Shown one piece after another: positions 53,702 to 62,664 of a stretch of 64,000 nucleotides of DNA. The position numbers and the translations under genes were made by a program. How positions within the stretch are numbered: the first letter of the stretch is position 1; each line of letters opens with the position of its first letter. A model generated the notes under the pieces. The model had not been told where the DNA came from. It saw nothing but the letters and a program-made list of their open reading frames with translations, and did no database searches. This DNA is from Dyadobacter sp. CY261 (GTDB taxonomy: Bacteria > Bacteroidota > Bacteroidia > Cytophagales > Spirosomataceae): assembly GCF_021440085.1 (NCBI RefSeq), contig NZ_JAKCPW010000005.1, forward strand, positions 434,001 to 498,000, in the 5' to 3' direction.

Positions 53702-54835
53702 ATGAAAAGTAACAGTCAACTTTTATCAGGCAGTACTGCGGCCATTGTCGCGGTACTGCTTTTTGTTTTCAGGGCTAATGCGCAGGACCCGTTCTCTGTA
53801 AAATGGACGATGGATTACACCCAGGCCGGCGTTTCCAGTCACATCAATTTCTCCCCTTCCAGCGCTGTCCTTGCAGGTGGTGCCAACACATTTACGTTGC
53901 CGACAGTTTACAGTACCGGCGGGGCCATTGTGGCCGGTTACATTATCAGGCCCTGGCCGACGATCTTTTCGCCTTCGCGCTACATGGAGTTCACGTTTTC
54001 GGCCAGTTCATTGAAATACAACATTACCTCCATTGGCTTCCGCCTCCGCCGCTCGCCCAATGGACCAAACGGCGTCAAAGTGCGGACGAGCATGGATGGG
54101 TTTGCTGCCGATCTTAATGCATTTGTGATCAGTAACAATGGCGTTTTCAACAGCTACTCGATCCCCGTCAGCTACATTGATCTTTCCAGCAACACCTTCA
54201 CATTACGCATTTATGCCTACAACCCGGTGGACATTTACGGTACATTGTGGTTTGATGAAATATCCGTCAACGGCGATGTGCAGGCCATTATCCTACCGGT
54301 CGATCTGACTTATTTTAAGGGAAGTGCCGAAAACGGGCAGATTGCATTGAATTGGGAAACAGCCTGGGAAAAGAACAGCAAACAATTTGTGATCGAACGC
54401 GCCAGCGATGCGAAGTCATTTACCGTGATAGATTCGGTCGCGGCATCCGCCGAAACTACCGGCCGGACTTCCTACTCCTCCATCGACCGTGCCCCATTGC
54501 CCGGAAATAACTATTACAGATTAAAGTTCGTCGATCAAGACGGGGCATTTACAATCTCGAAGCCCATTTCGGTTTCGAACGTTCCGCACCTTCTCGAAAT
54601 ACGCATGGCTCCCAATCCTGCATCACCCCGTAGTATCGACATTCTGGCACCATATGCGGGCAATGTGACGTTTGAATTGCACACTGCGTCCGGTGCGCCA
54701 GTCCTGTTTAACAGGGAAGACGATGCTGGCGGACACATTCGCCTCATTCCTCTCCGTCCGCTTGCCTCAGGCATTTATTTTGTAAGTTATATCCGGAATG
54801 GTCGCAAAGAACATCTGAAAGTATTAGTTCCATAA
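53702..54835 (+). CDS. Secreted protein with T9SS-type C-terminal sorting domain
   Basis: The 377-residue protein has a signal peptide (about 1-27, RANAQDP), a beta-rich N-terminal domain of no recognised family (about 30-200), a fibronectin-like linker (about 200-295, LNWETAWEKNSKQFVIERAS), and a C-terminal sorting domain (about 300-377, RMAPNPASPRSIDI to HLKVLVP). It should leave the cell by the type IX system. Function unknown. Confidence 0.8.
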   Translation: MKSNSQLLSGSTAAIVAVLLFVFRANAQDPFSVKWTMDYTQAGVSSHINFSPSSAVLAGGANTFTLPTVYSTGGAIVAGYIIRPWPTIFSPSRYMEFTFSASSLKYNITSIGFRLRRSPNGPNGVKVRTSMDGFAADLNAFVISNNGVFNSYSIPVSYIDLSSNTFTLRIYAYNPVDIYGTLWFDEISVNGDVQAIILPVDLTYFKGSAENGQIALNWETAWEKNSKQFVIERASDAKSFTVIDSVAASAETTGRTSYSSIDRAPLPGNNYYRLKFVDQDGAFTISKPISVSNVPHLLEIRMAPNPASPRSIDILAPYAGNVTFELHTASGAPVLFNREDDAGGHIRLIPLRPLASGIYFVSYIRNGRKEHLKVLVP

Positions 54836-54931
54836 GCCATTCTGCGCTTAATTTGTAATGGTAAATTATAAAAAATGCTGGTGACGTGTCGTTAGCAAAG
54901 CAACGTTCTGATTATTAAAGGCCAAAAGCCT

Positions 54932-56143
54932 ATGTTGAAAAAAGTGCAGCCGAAAGTGTGGTGGACGGCAGCTGCCGTTCTGGTTATTTTGTTGATATCG
55001 TGGGGATTAGTCAGAAAAAGCAAGACCGATTCCCCCGACCTGGCCGTGTCGGACAAATCAGTCGCCAACCTTGATCCCGTACCGGTGAAGAATCCTGATG
55101 CCGAAATGGCAGCGAAAATCGCTAAGATCGAGGACATTTTCAGGAGGAAAAGAAAAGCGGGCTTCAACGGCAATGTCCTGATAGTCCAGAAAGGTCAAAT
55201 ACTTTACCAAAACTCCTTCGGTTTTGCGCACGTGAAGGAGAAAGACACGTTAACTGCAGACTCGCGTTTTCAGCTGGCATCACTGTCCAAGCCATTCACG
55301 GCCGTTGCGGTTTTAAAGCTGATCCAGGAAGGCCGGGTTGCGCTTGATGATTCTGTGCAACGCTTTTTTCCCGATTTCCCTTACCATGGCGTAAAAGTCG
55401 ATATGCTGCTGAGCCACCGCAGCGGGTTGCCGAATTATATTTATTCATTTAACGACAGCGTTCGTCACGGCAGAAAATATCCCGATAATCTGGATATTCT
55501 GGACTGGTATGCCAAAGCCGTCCCTACTCCGCAGCCTTATAACCGTCCGGGAAGATCGTTCAATTACTGTAACACCAACTACTGCGTGCTGGCCGCGATC
55601 GTCGAAAAAGTGACGGGCGATTCATTTGGCAAATACCTGAACAGTGAGATTTTCACGCCGCTAGGCATGCAAAACACATATCTGCTCACCGACACAACCA
55701 TTGCTGCGACGAAAAACCGCACCGCCGGCCACCAATACGGCCGCAGGCTGGAAAAAGACTATTACGACGATGTGGTTGGAGATAAAGGCCTTTTTTCGAC
55801 GACCACCGACATTTATCGCTTTTACAATGGTCTTACCAAAGGCCTGATATTAGAAAAGAAAATGCTCAACGAAGCATTCAAACCACGAAGCTTCGAGCGC
55901 GACGGCATCCGAAATTATGGCTATGGCTTCCGGATGCACATTAAGCAAGACCATACACCGCGATTTATCTACCATGGAGGTTGGTGGAAAGGTTATAACA
56001 CCATGCTATGGGTGTGCCCCGAAGACGACGCGGTGATCATCGTCCTGGGCAATACGTATAACAGGTCGACGTATGATCTGCGGGAGCTGCTGGAAGTAGT
56101 CCACGGTTCAGGGAAAATCGACGATATTGAGAAAGACATCTAG
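54932..56143 (+). CDS. Membrane-anchored class C beta-lactamase-like serine hydrolase
   Basis: The 403-residue protein has an N-terminal membrane anchor (about 10-26) and a penicillin-binding/beta-lactamase domain (about 70-385): SxxK in LASLSKPF, YxN in FNYCNTNY, and HGG in FIYHGGWW. These are the serine nucleophile, general base helper and the KTG-like triad. Such proteins act as esterases or D,D-peptidases more often than as antibiotic lactamases. It stands alone upstream of nuoL (62-base gap). Confidence 0.87.
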   Translation: MLKKVQPKVWWTAAAVLVILLISWGLVRKSKTDSPDLAVSDKSVANLDPVPVKNPDAEMAAKIAKIEDIFRRKRKAGFNGNVLIVQKGQILYQNSFGFAHVKEKDTLTADSRFQLASLSKPFTAVAVLKLIQEGRVALDDSVQRFFPDFPYHGVKVDMLLSHRSGLPNYIYSFNDSVRHGRKYPDNLDILDWYAKAVPTPQPYNRPGRSFNYCNTNYCVLAAIVEKVTGDSFGKYLNSEIFTPLGMQNTYLLTDTTIAATKNRTAGHQYGRRLEKDYYDDVVGDKGLFSTTTDIYRFYNGLTKGLILEKKMLNEAFKPRSFERDGIRNYGYGFRMHIKQDHTPRFIYHGGWWKGYNTMLWVCPEDDAVIIVLGNTYNRSTYDLRELLEVVHGSGKIDDIEKDI

Positions 56144-56205
56144 CATTATTTGAATTCGGCCGCGAATTCAGGATATTTGCCGAAATCAAACGCATTCCCC
56201 GCCTC

Positions 56206-58158
56206 ATGCCCGATATTGCATACCATTTACCTGCTTATCTGCTATTGGGCTTGCCGTTTTTGTGCTTTTTGGTGCTATGGCTGGGTGGAAAAAGTCTGAA
56301 TAAATTAGCAGGCTGGATCGGGACACTGGCAACTGCCGCCGGGCTTTTAGTAAGTCTCACTTTCGCTGATCCTGGTACTGAACACATTATCCGTTTTGAT
56401 TGGCTGACCATTGGCAGCCACGTCATAGAACTTTCGTTCCGCTTCGACACGCTGTCCACCATGATGCTCGTCATCGTGCACTTCGTCGCATTGCTCGTGC
56501 AACTGTACTCCACAGCCTACATGCACGACGACCGGAATGTGAACCGCTATTTTGCATTCATCCAGCTTTTCCTTTTTTCAATGTTGGGCATTGTGATGGC
56601 AGGAAGCCTCATCGTAATGTACATTTTCTGGGAACTGGTTGGGCTCTCCTCTTACCTGCTCATCGGTTTTTGGTATACAAAAAAACGGCCTGTTTGGGCC
56701 GCGCAAAAGGCTTTTGTGCTTAACCGTATTGGCGATGCGGCCTTTCTGACAGGCATTTTAATGCTCTTCTACTATATTGGCTCTACGGACTTTGAAGTGC
56801 TTTCGCTCGAAATCGGCACAATCCCTTCCGGCATTCTGACGGCCATCGGCATCTGCCTCTTCGGAGGTTGTGTCGGTAAGTCGGCCCAATTCCCGCTCTC
56901 AGGCTGGTTACCTGATGCCATGGAAGGTCCCACGCCGGTTTCCGCACTAATTCACGCAGCGACGATGGTGGCGGCGGGCATTTTCCTTTTAGCAAGAATA
57001 TCCTTCCTGCTTACAGTCGACGCGAGGCTTGTAATACTCGTTATCGGGGCCATTACAATGGTTACCGGGGCTCTGAAAGCACTAAAAGGTTGGGATATTA
57101 AAAAGGTACTGGCCTATTCCACGATGTCTCAGTTAGGCTTGATGGTGATGGCCGTTGGTTTTGGAAGCTGGCAAACTGCATTGTTCCATTTGGCAACACA
57201 CGCATTCTTTAAAGCCGGACTATTCCTTTCTGCCGGTTCGGTGATCCACGCCGTCACACCACCCGACGAAGATGCCGGCTTCAACCCGCAGGATATGCGC
57301 ACGATGGGTGGTTTACGCAAGGCATTACCTATTACATTCATTTGCTTTTCAATCTGTGCCGCTGCGCTGGCAGGGTTGCCATTTTTCTCAGGTTTTCTTT
57401 CCAAAGACGCGATTATTACAGAAGGTTTCCTCTGGGCTGCGGAAAATGGCCCGTTAGGCTACTTATTTCCGGTATTGGTCATTTTATCAGCCGGATTAAC
57501 AGCATTTTATATGACGCGACAGGTGTGGCTGGTATTTTTTGGAGAAAAACGCTTTCCTGCGTTCGTACACCCCCATGAGTCCCCGGTGGCGATGTGGCTG
57601 CCGATGGCGTTGCTTTCCGCATTATCTCTATTCTTCTGGTTCTCGTTCAATCCATTTAATGCGGAAGGATGGTTTTTGAATTGGGTCGGGCAGGAACATG
57701 GCGGACATCTGGTTTGGGTGCCGTTCGTAGCAAGCGCCGTTACATTCATTTCTATTTTCCTCGCTTACCGCCAGACATCAATCGGAAACCCATTTAACGT
57801 CAACGACCCGATTCCCGTCAGTGAGCCTGATCAAAGTCCGTGGAACTGGCTTCGTGGCTATTCTAATGAGCAATACTTCATCATCCCTTTTGACATTATC
57901 ACGAAGTACCTGAAAGCCTTCGAAAAAAATATCGTCGACGCATTGGTCGACCTGGTTGCAAAAGGCAGCCTGGTGTTCGGACATTTCATTGCCTGGTTCG
58001 ACAGAATGTTTGTCGACGGGCTGGTACACCTGACCGTTTTCTCGATCCGTTCGGCCGGACAAGCCGCGCGGAACATGCAGAGCGGCCGGATACAATCGTA
58101 CTACATCGTGACGGTAATGGGCGTCTTTTTATTGATATTGTGGCTGGTAGCGATGTAA
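56206..58158 (+). CDS. nuoL: NADH-quinone oxidoreductase subunit L (NuoL-like antiporter subunit)
   Basis: The 650-residue membrane protein has about 16 helices. The conserved proton-channel region reads KSAQFPLSGWLPDAMEGPTPVSALIHAATMVAAGIFLL, and MSQLGLMVMAVGFG and HATHAFFKAGLFL-type segments follow. It has the long C-terminal lateral helix segment of NuoL. In complex I it pumps protons (or sodium). It is directly followed by nuoM (27 bases), but nuoA-K and nuoN are not in the window on either side. Confidence 0.88.
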   Translation: MPDIAYHLPAYLLLGLPFLCFLVLWLGGKSLNKLAGWIGTLATAAGLLVSLTFADPGTEHIIRFDWLTIGSHVIELSFRFDTLSTMMLVIVHFVALLVQLYSTAYMHDDRNVNRYFAFIQLFLFSMLGIVMAGSLIVMYIFWELVGLSSYLLIGFWYTKKRPVWAAQKAFVLNRIGDAAFLTGILMLFYYIGSTDFEVLSLEIGTIPSGILTAIGICLFGGCVGKSAQFPLSGWLPDAMEGPTPVSALIHAATMVAAGIFLLARISFLLTVDARLVILVIGAITMVTGALKALKGWDIKKVLAYSTMSQLGLMVMAVGFGSWQTALFHLATHAFFKAGLFLSAGSVIHAVTPPDEDAGFNPQDMRTMGGLRKALPITFICFSICAAALAGLPFFSGFLSKDAIITEGFLWAAENGPLGYLFPVLVILSAGLTAFYMTRQVWLVFFGEKRFPAFVHPHESPVAMWLPMALLSALSLFFWFSFNPFNAEGWFLNWVGQEHGGHLVWVPFVASAVTFISIFLAYRQTSIGNPFNVNDPIPVSEPDQSPWNWLRGYSNEQYFIIPFDIITKYLKAFEKNIVDALVDLVAKGSLVFGHFIAWFDRMFVDGLVHLTVFSIRSAGQAARNMQSGRIQSYYIVTVMGVFLLILWLVAM

Positions 58159-58185
58159 TGCAGCCTGGCCGGTTTAATTTAATGC

Positions 58186-59856
58186 TTGATGATTGATCAT
58201 ATACTCACCTTCTTAATTGCCATACCCTTACTCGGCGCCGCGGCCGTCGCGTTTTGGCCGGTCGACCGCCCGGATAATTTCCGCCTCATTGCGCTGGTAG
58301 CATTGTTACTGGAAGTAGTTGTTACGGCAGGCTCCTATTTCTCCTTCAATGTGGCCGAAGCTGGCCAGCAACTATCCGAAGTAAGGGACTGGATTACATT
58401 ACCTATCGGCTCACTCGGCGTTGTTTCCATTGATTATGCACTGGCTGTCGATGGAATCAGTTTTCCGCTCGTGCTGCTGGCCGTAGTGGTTCTTTTGGTG
58501 GGTGTAATCAGCTCCTGGAATATCAATCACAAATCAAGGGCCTATTTTGCATTGTACCTGCTGCTTTGCGGTAGCGTAATGGGCTGTTTCCTCGCGCAGG
58601 ATTTCTTCCTGTTCTATCTGTTCTTCGAATTTATGCTGCTGCCGATGTATTTCCTCATCGGCCTGTGGGGCGGTCCCCGGCGTGAGTATGCGGCACTGAA
58701 ATTCTTTATTTACACATTTCTCGGCTCCTTGCTGATCCTGATCGTGATGATCGGACTCTATCTTTCGGTGATCGACCCAATCGAAACAGCACGCGCCGTA
58801 GGCATTATCGGCCCCGAAGATGCCATCCACCCCGATATGATCCCGCAGATCCAGCAATGGCTTTTTGACGGCAAGATCGCACCCGAGCAACTGATCCATA
58901 CTTTCCGTTTTTCGTACCTCGCCGATCCGGGCAACTACATTCCCGGCTCCATTCTGAGCGCGACTTCCGAGTTTTTCATTGCCGACATTCCGGTGCGCCT
59001 GTTGGCATTCTGGTTTTTGTTTATCGGCTTCGCGGTGAAACTGCCCGTCGTACCTGTACACACATGGCTACCCGACGCGCACGTGGAAGCGCCGACACCT
59101 ATTTCGGTGGTGCTCGCAGGTATTTTGCTTAAAATCGGTGGTTACGGTTTCATCCGGATCGTTGATGGCTTTTTTCCTGCCGAAGCTTTGTATAGCGCTA
59201 TTCCACTGGCCATTCTGGGGATGATTTCGATCGTTTACGGCGGTTTCAATGCATTGGGGCAAAGCGATCTTAAAAAGATGATCGCCTACTCGTCGGTTTC
59301 TCACATGGGTTTTGTGCTCCTTGGTATTGCCGCATTTACACCCGAAGGTTTCAATGGTGCCATTTACCAGATGGTAAGTCACGGTATTCTTTCGGCTATG
59401 CTCTTTTTGCTTACCGGCGTCATTTACGACCGCACCCACGACCGTCGCATCGACCATTACCGCGGCCTCATCGGCGTGATGCCGCAATATACGGTCATCA
59501 CCGGGATCGCCTATTTCGCGTCGCTCGGTCTTCCGGGCTTCTCCGGCTTCATAGGTGAATTGTTTACGCTCATGGGCGCATTTCAGTCCGACGCCCTGCC
59601 CGTATGGATCCCGGCATTATCGACGCTCGGCATCGTACTTGCCGCAGGTTACTTCCTCTGGGCCTATCAGCGGATGTTTTTCAGTTCATTCTGGTACAAA
59701 AACGGCACCACGCAAGTTTTGACCGACCTCACCCGCCGCGAAAAGCTCATGCTGATCCCGCTGGTCATTCTTACCGTTCTGATCGGCATACTGCCCGGTC
59801 TGCTGTTTGATTTGTCCGGGCCAACAGTGGAAGCCTGGTTGGAGGGGTTGAAATAG
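58186..59856 (+). CDS. nuoM: NADH-quinone oxidoreductase subunit M (NuoM-like antiporter subunit)
   Basis: The 556-residue membrane protein has about 14 helices and the NuoM landmarks FYLFFEFMLLPMYFLIGLWGG, LPVVPVHTWLPDAHVEAPTP, and MIAYSSVSHMGFVLLGI. The Glu in FEFMLLP and Lys residues in the channel are kept. It is the second proton-pumping subunit. With nuoL it forms a two-gene unit, ending near a hairpin at 59860. Confidence 0.9.
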   Translation: MMIDHILTFLIAIPLLGAAAVAFWPVDRPDNFRLIALVALLLEVVVTAGSYFSFNVAEAGQQLSEVRDWITLPIGSLGVVSIDYALAVDGISFPLVLLAVVVLLVGVISSWNINHKSRAYFALYLLLCGSVMGCFLAQDFFLFYLFFEFMLLPMYFLIGLWGGPRREYAALKFFIYTFLGSLLILIVMIGLYLSVIDPIETARAVGIIGPEDAIHPDMIPQIQQWLFDGKIAPEQLIHTFRFSYLADPGNYIPGSILSATSEFFIADIPVRLLAFWFLFIGFAVKLPVVPVHTWLPDAHVEAPTPISVVLAGILLKIGGYGFIRIVDGFFPAEALYSAIPLAILGMISIVYGGFNALGQSDLKKMIAYSSVSHMGFVLLGIAAFTPEGFNGAIYQMVSHGILSAMLFLLTGVIYDRTHDRRIDHYRGLIGVMPQYTVITGIAYFASLGLPGFSGFIGELFTLMGAFQSDALPVWIPALSTLGIVLAAGYFLWAYQRMFFSSFWYKNGTTQVLTDLTRREKLMLIPLVILTVLIGILPGLLFDLSGPTVEAWLEGLK

Positions 59857-59859
59857 TCG

Positions 59860-59903
59860 TTAGGAATAGTCATGTGGGGTCCATATATGACCAGCATTCC
59901 TAA
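59860..59903. terminator. Hairpin between nuoM and the convergent lipoprotein gene
   Basis: TTAGGAAT (59860-59867) pairs with ATTCCTAA (59896-59903); inside, GGTC pairs with GACC. It is placed to stop transcripts from both sides. Confidence 0.5.
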
Positions 59904-59931
59904 TATTTAAGGGTTTGAGAGTGACTGATTC

Positions 59932-60339
59932 TTATTGACCAAATAACTGATCCAAACTAAACCTCCCCTTTTTCGACAGTGCTTCCAGCGTCTGCTGCTG
60001 ATCGGGCGTTAACACGGCAATCATTTCCAAACGTTTTTCTTCTGCCAGACGCTTGCGGTCACGACGTTTGCTGTCGTCACGGCGTTTCATTTTTCTTTCC
60101 ATACGCCCGTAGCGCCGGTCGATCTTTTTGAGTTGTTTTTGCTGACGCTTGCTGAGATGGAGCTCGTCGGCGTACTTGTCCATGTTCTTTTCGAGCCGCC
60201 GGTTGTTCAGCTTGCTGTTGGTGACCGGTTCTTCATGGCGGAAATCGTCGTTGCGGTCATCGCTGGCTGATTGGTTGGAAGTGGCGCAGCCGCCCAGCAA
60301 CAGGCCGAGGGCAAGGAATAGCATCAGGACTTTTTTCAT
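59932..60339 (-). CDS. Small Spy/CpxP-like lipoprotein
   Basis: From ATG 60339 the product has 135 residues: a lipoprotein signal ending at Cys18 (LGLLLGGCATS), then a long basic helix (KRQQKQLKKIDRRYGRMERKMKRRDD) and LAVLTPDQQQTLE-like wording, as in Spy/CpxP periplasmic chaperones. A longer in-frame start (60426) places 29 residues ahead of the signal and is rejected. The function is inferred from form only. Confidence 0.65.
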   Translation of the reverse strand: MKKVLMLFLALGLLLGGCATSNQSASDDRNDDFRHEEPVTNSKLNNRRLEKNMDKYADELHLSKRQQKQLKKIDRRYGRMERKMKRRDDSKRRDRKRLAEEKRLEMIAVLTPDQQQTLEALSKKGRFSLDQLFGQ

Positions 60340-60571
60340 GGGGTGATCGTGGGTTAAAAATTCGATGCTTATAACGGCGTTTCGTACCGACAGTATATAA
60401 TGTCCTGCTTTTTTCATTATCCGCAAGACTTATATGTTTATTCAAATAAATGTAGTTTTGCACGAAAGCGCGAATAGTATTTTTTGCAATCTTTACAGTA
60501 GTTGCTAGTGGTTTTATTTCAAACTGCATTCTATTTCCCAAATTTTATTCTCCTACACCCTGTTTTATCAG

Positions 60572-61687
60572 ATGAAAGATAGTGCTCCTTCACAAAGGTT
60601 GTTGTCCCTGGATACATTGCGTGGCTTTGATATGTTCTGGATTTCGGGAGGCGAAGAGATTTTCCATGTGCTCGCCAAAGTGACCGGCTGGTCGTGGGCG
60701 ATAGTCCTGGCCCACCAGTTTACCCATCCCGATTGGAACGGTTTCCGCGCCTACGATCTCATTTTCCCTACATTCCTGTTCATGGCCGGGGTGTCGACAC
60801 CATTCTCGCTCGGTAGCCGCCTCGAAAAAGGTGTTCCGCCATCGCAACTGATCCGCAAGGTCATTCAGCGCGGCATGATCCTGGTGTTTCTGGGAATCAT
60901 CTATAACAACGGCCTTTTCGAAACCGAATGGTCGCAGATGCGCTACCCGAGCGTGCTCGCACGGATCGGGCTTGCAGGGATGTTCGCACAGATCATTTAT
61001 CTCTATTTTGGCTTCCGCGCCCGGTGGATTTGGTTCGGAGGTTTGCTGATCGGCTACTACCTCTTCATGATGTTCTACCCTGTGCCGGGATGTGGCGCCG
61101 GTTTGCTCACGATCGACTGCAACCCCGCCAGCTATTTTGATAAAATGATCATCCCCGGCCGACTGCACCTTACCATCCACGACCCCGAAGGACTCGTTTC
61201 GACCATTCCGGCCATTGCAACCGGCCTGATGGGCATATTCGCCGGCGAATTGCTTCGTACCAGCGGAGAAGTGATGTCTCAGAAAAGCAAGGTAACTTAC
61301 CTCGTCTTCGGCGGCATCGTTAGCTTGTTGGTTTGCCTGGTTTGGGATTATTTCTTTCCGATAAACAAAAACCTCTGGACCAGTTCGTTCGTACTCTGCG
61401 CCGGTGGTTTCAGCACGTTACTGCTCGCATTGTTCTACTGGATCGTAGATGTGCTCAACTACCGCAAATGGACGTTGTTTTTTGTCGTAATAGGCATGAA
61501 TTCGATCGTCATTTACATGGTTGGCCGGTTCATCGATTTCGGTTACACAGCCCGCGCATTGTTCGGGGGAATACTAAGCTATTTCCCGCATTCCGCGGAA
61601 GCAGTCCTCGAAGTAATCGCATTTATAGCCGTACAATGGGCATTTATGTATTTACTTTACAGAAACAAGCTGTTCCTAAAAGTCTAA
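60572..61687 (+). CDS. HGSNAT-like (DUF5009/DUF1624) membrane acyltransferase
   Basis: The 371-residue protein has about ten membrane helices and the opening RLLSLDTLRGFDMFWISGGEE, with the Asp-Thr-Leu-Arg-Gly motif, and DLIFPTFLFMAGVS, typical of the heparan-alpha-glucosaminide N-acetyltransferase-like family. Such proteins are thought to transfer acetyl groups from cytosolic acetyl-CoA to sugars on the other side of the membrane. A free-standing gene with no polysaccharide neighbours visible. Confidence 0.8.
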   Translation: MKDSAPSQRLLSLDTLRGFDMFWISGGEEIFHVLAKVTGWSWAIVLAHQFTHPDWNGFRAYDLIFPTFLFMAGVSTPFSLGSRLEKGVPPSQLIRKVIQRGMILVFLGIIYNNGLFETEWSQMRYPSVLARIGLAGMFAQIIYLYFGFRARWIWFGGLLIGYYLFMMFYPVPGCGAGLLTIDCNPASYFDKMIIPGRLHLTIHDPEGLVSTIPAIATGLMGIFAGELLRTSGEVMSQKSKVTYLVFGGIVSLLVCLVWDYFFPINKNLWTSSFVLCAGGFSTLLLALFYWIVDVLNYRKWTLFFVVIGMNSIVIYMVGRFIDFGYTARALFGGILSYFPHSAEAVLEVIAFIAVQWAFMYLLYRNKLFLKV

Positions 61688-61766
61688 AAAAGTCGGGAAA
61701 ATCGAAAAACACTAAGGAACAACCCAACATTCACACATTCAATCATTCAGTCATTCAACATTAATA

Positions 61767-62480
61767 ATGTCTATCGAAGTCACCAACTTGACGAAGGTTT
61801 ACGGAACGCAGCGTGCGGTTGACGGGATTTCATTTACCCTTAAAAAAGGGGAGATCGTAGGCTTTCTCGGTCCGAATGGCGCGGGGAAATCCACCACCAT
61901 GAAAATCCTGACTGGGTATCTCAAACCAACGGAAGGAGTGGCCAGGGTTTCGGATTTCGATGTGCTCGCGCAGCCGATGCCCGCACGCAGGGCTATTGGC
62001 TACCTGCCTGAGCATAATCCGCTTTATCTGGACATGTACGTGACGGAATTTCTGCTTTTCTCCGGCAAATTGTACGGAATGAGTGGTGCTGCATTGCAGG
62101 CCCGTGTCGATGAAGTGATCGGCATGTGCGGGCTCGAACCGGAGCGGAAGAAAAAGATCGGACAGCTGTCCAAAGGTTACCGCCAGCGTGTCGGGTTGGC
62201 GCAGTCGTTTTTGCACAATCCCGAAGTACTGATTCTCGACGAACCCACCACCGGCCTCGATCCGAACCAGATCCAGGAGATCCGCGAGGTGATCCGCACG
62301 GCAGGAAAAGATAAAACAGTACTTTTCTCCACGCACATTATGCAGGAAGTGGAAGCATTGTGCGACAGGGTAATTATCATCAATAAAGGCAAAGTAGTGA
62401 GCGACAGCCCATTGCAGGAACTACGCCAAACGGGCGATTCGCTGGAAGACATTTTTAAGAAGCTCACGCAGCAGGCTTAG
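61767..62480 (+). CDS. gldA: ABC transporter ATP-binding protein GldA
   Basis: The 237-residue ATPase has Walker A GPNGAGKSTT (about 35-44), the signature LSKGYRQRVGLAQ, Walker B VLILDEPTTGLDP and the H-loop STHIMQEVE. The wording MSIEVTNLTKVYGTQRAVDGISF and LPEHNPLYLDMYVTEFL matches GldA of gliding Bacteroidota, which with GldF and GldG forms an ABC transporter needed for gliding motility in flavobacteria. No gldF/G follows here, so the transporter genes are elsewhere; naming rests on sequence flavour. Confidence 0.75.
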   Translation: MSIEVTNLTKVYGTQRAVDGISFTLKKGEIVGFLGPNGAGKSTTMKILTGYLKPTEGVARVSDFDVLAQPMPARRAIGYLPEHNPLYLDMYVTEFLLFSGKLYGMSGAALQARVDEVIGMCGLEPERKKKIGQLSKGYRQRVGLAQSFLHNPEVLILDEPTTGLDPNQIQEIREVIRTAGKDKTVLFSTHIMQEVEALCDRVIIINKGKVVSDSPLQELRQTGDSLEDIFKKLTQQA

Positions 62481-62664
62481 TGTTCCGACAGTAATTATCG
62501 AGACCATATTCGGCAAGGCAAATATTAGAATTGTATTAAAACAGTATTTTGCAGGATTTATAACACGAAAAAATTGTTATGATTGCAACTTTTGATAAAT
62601 TCCGATACTGCGTGCTTAAGATTTTGAACCTAACAGTCCCTCGTTAAAGTCAGTGTTTCCAGAT

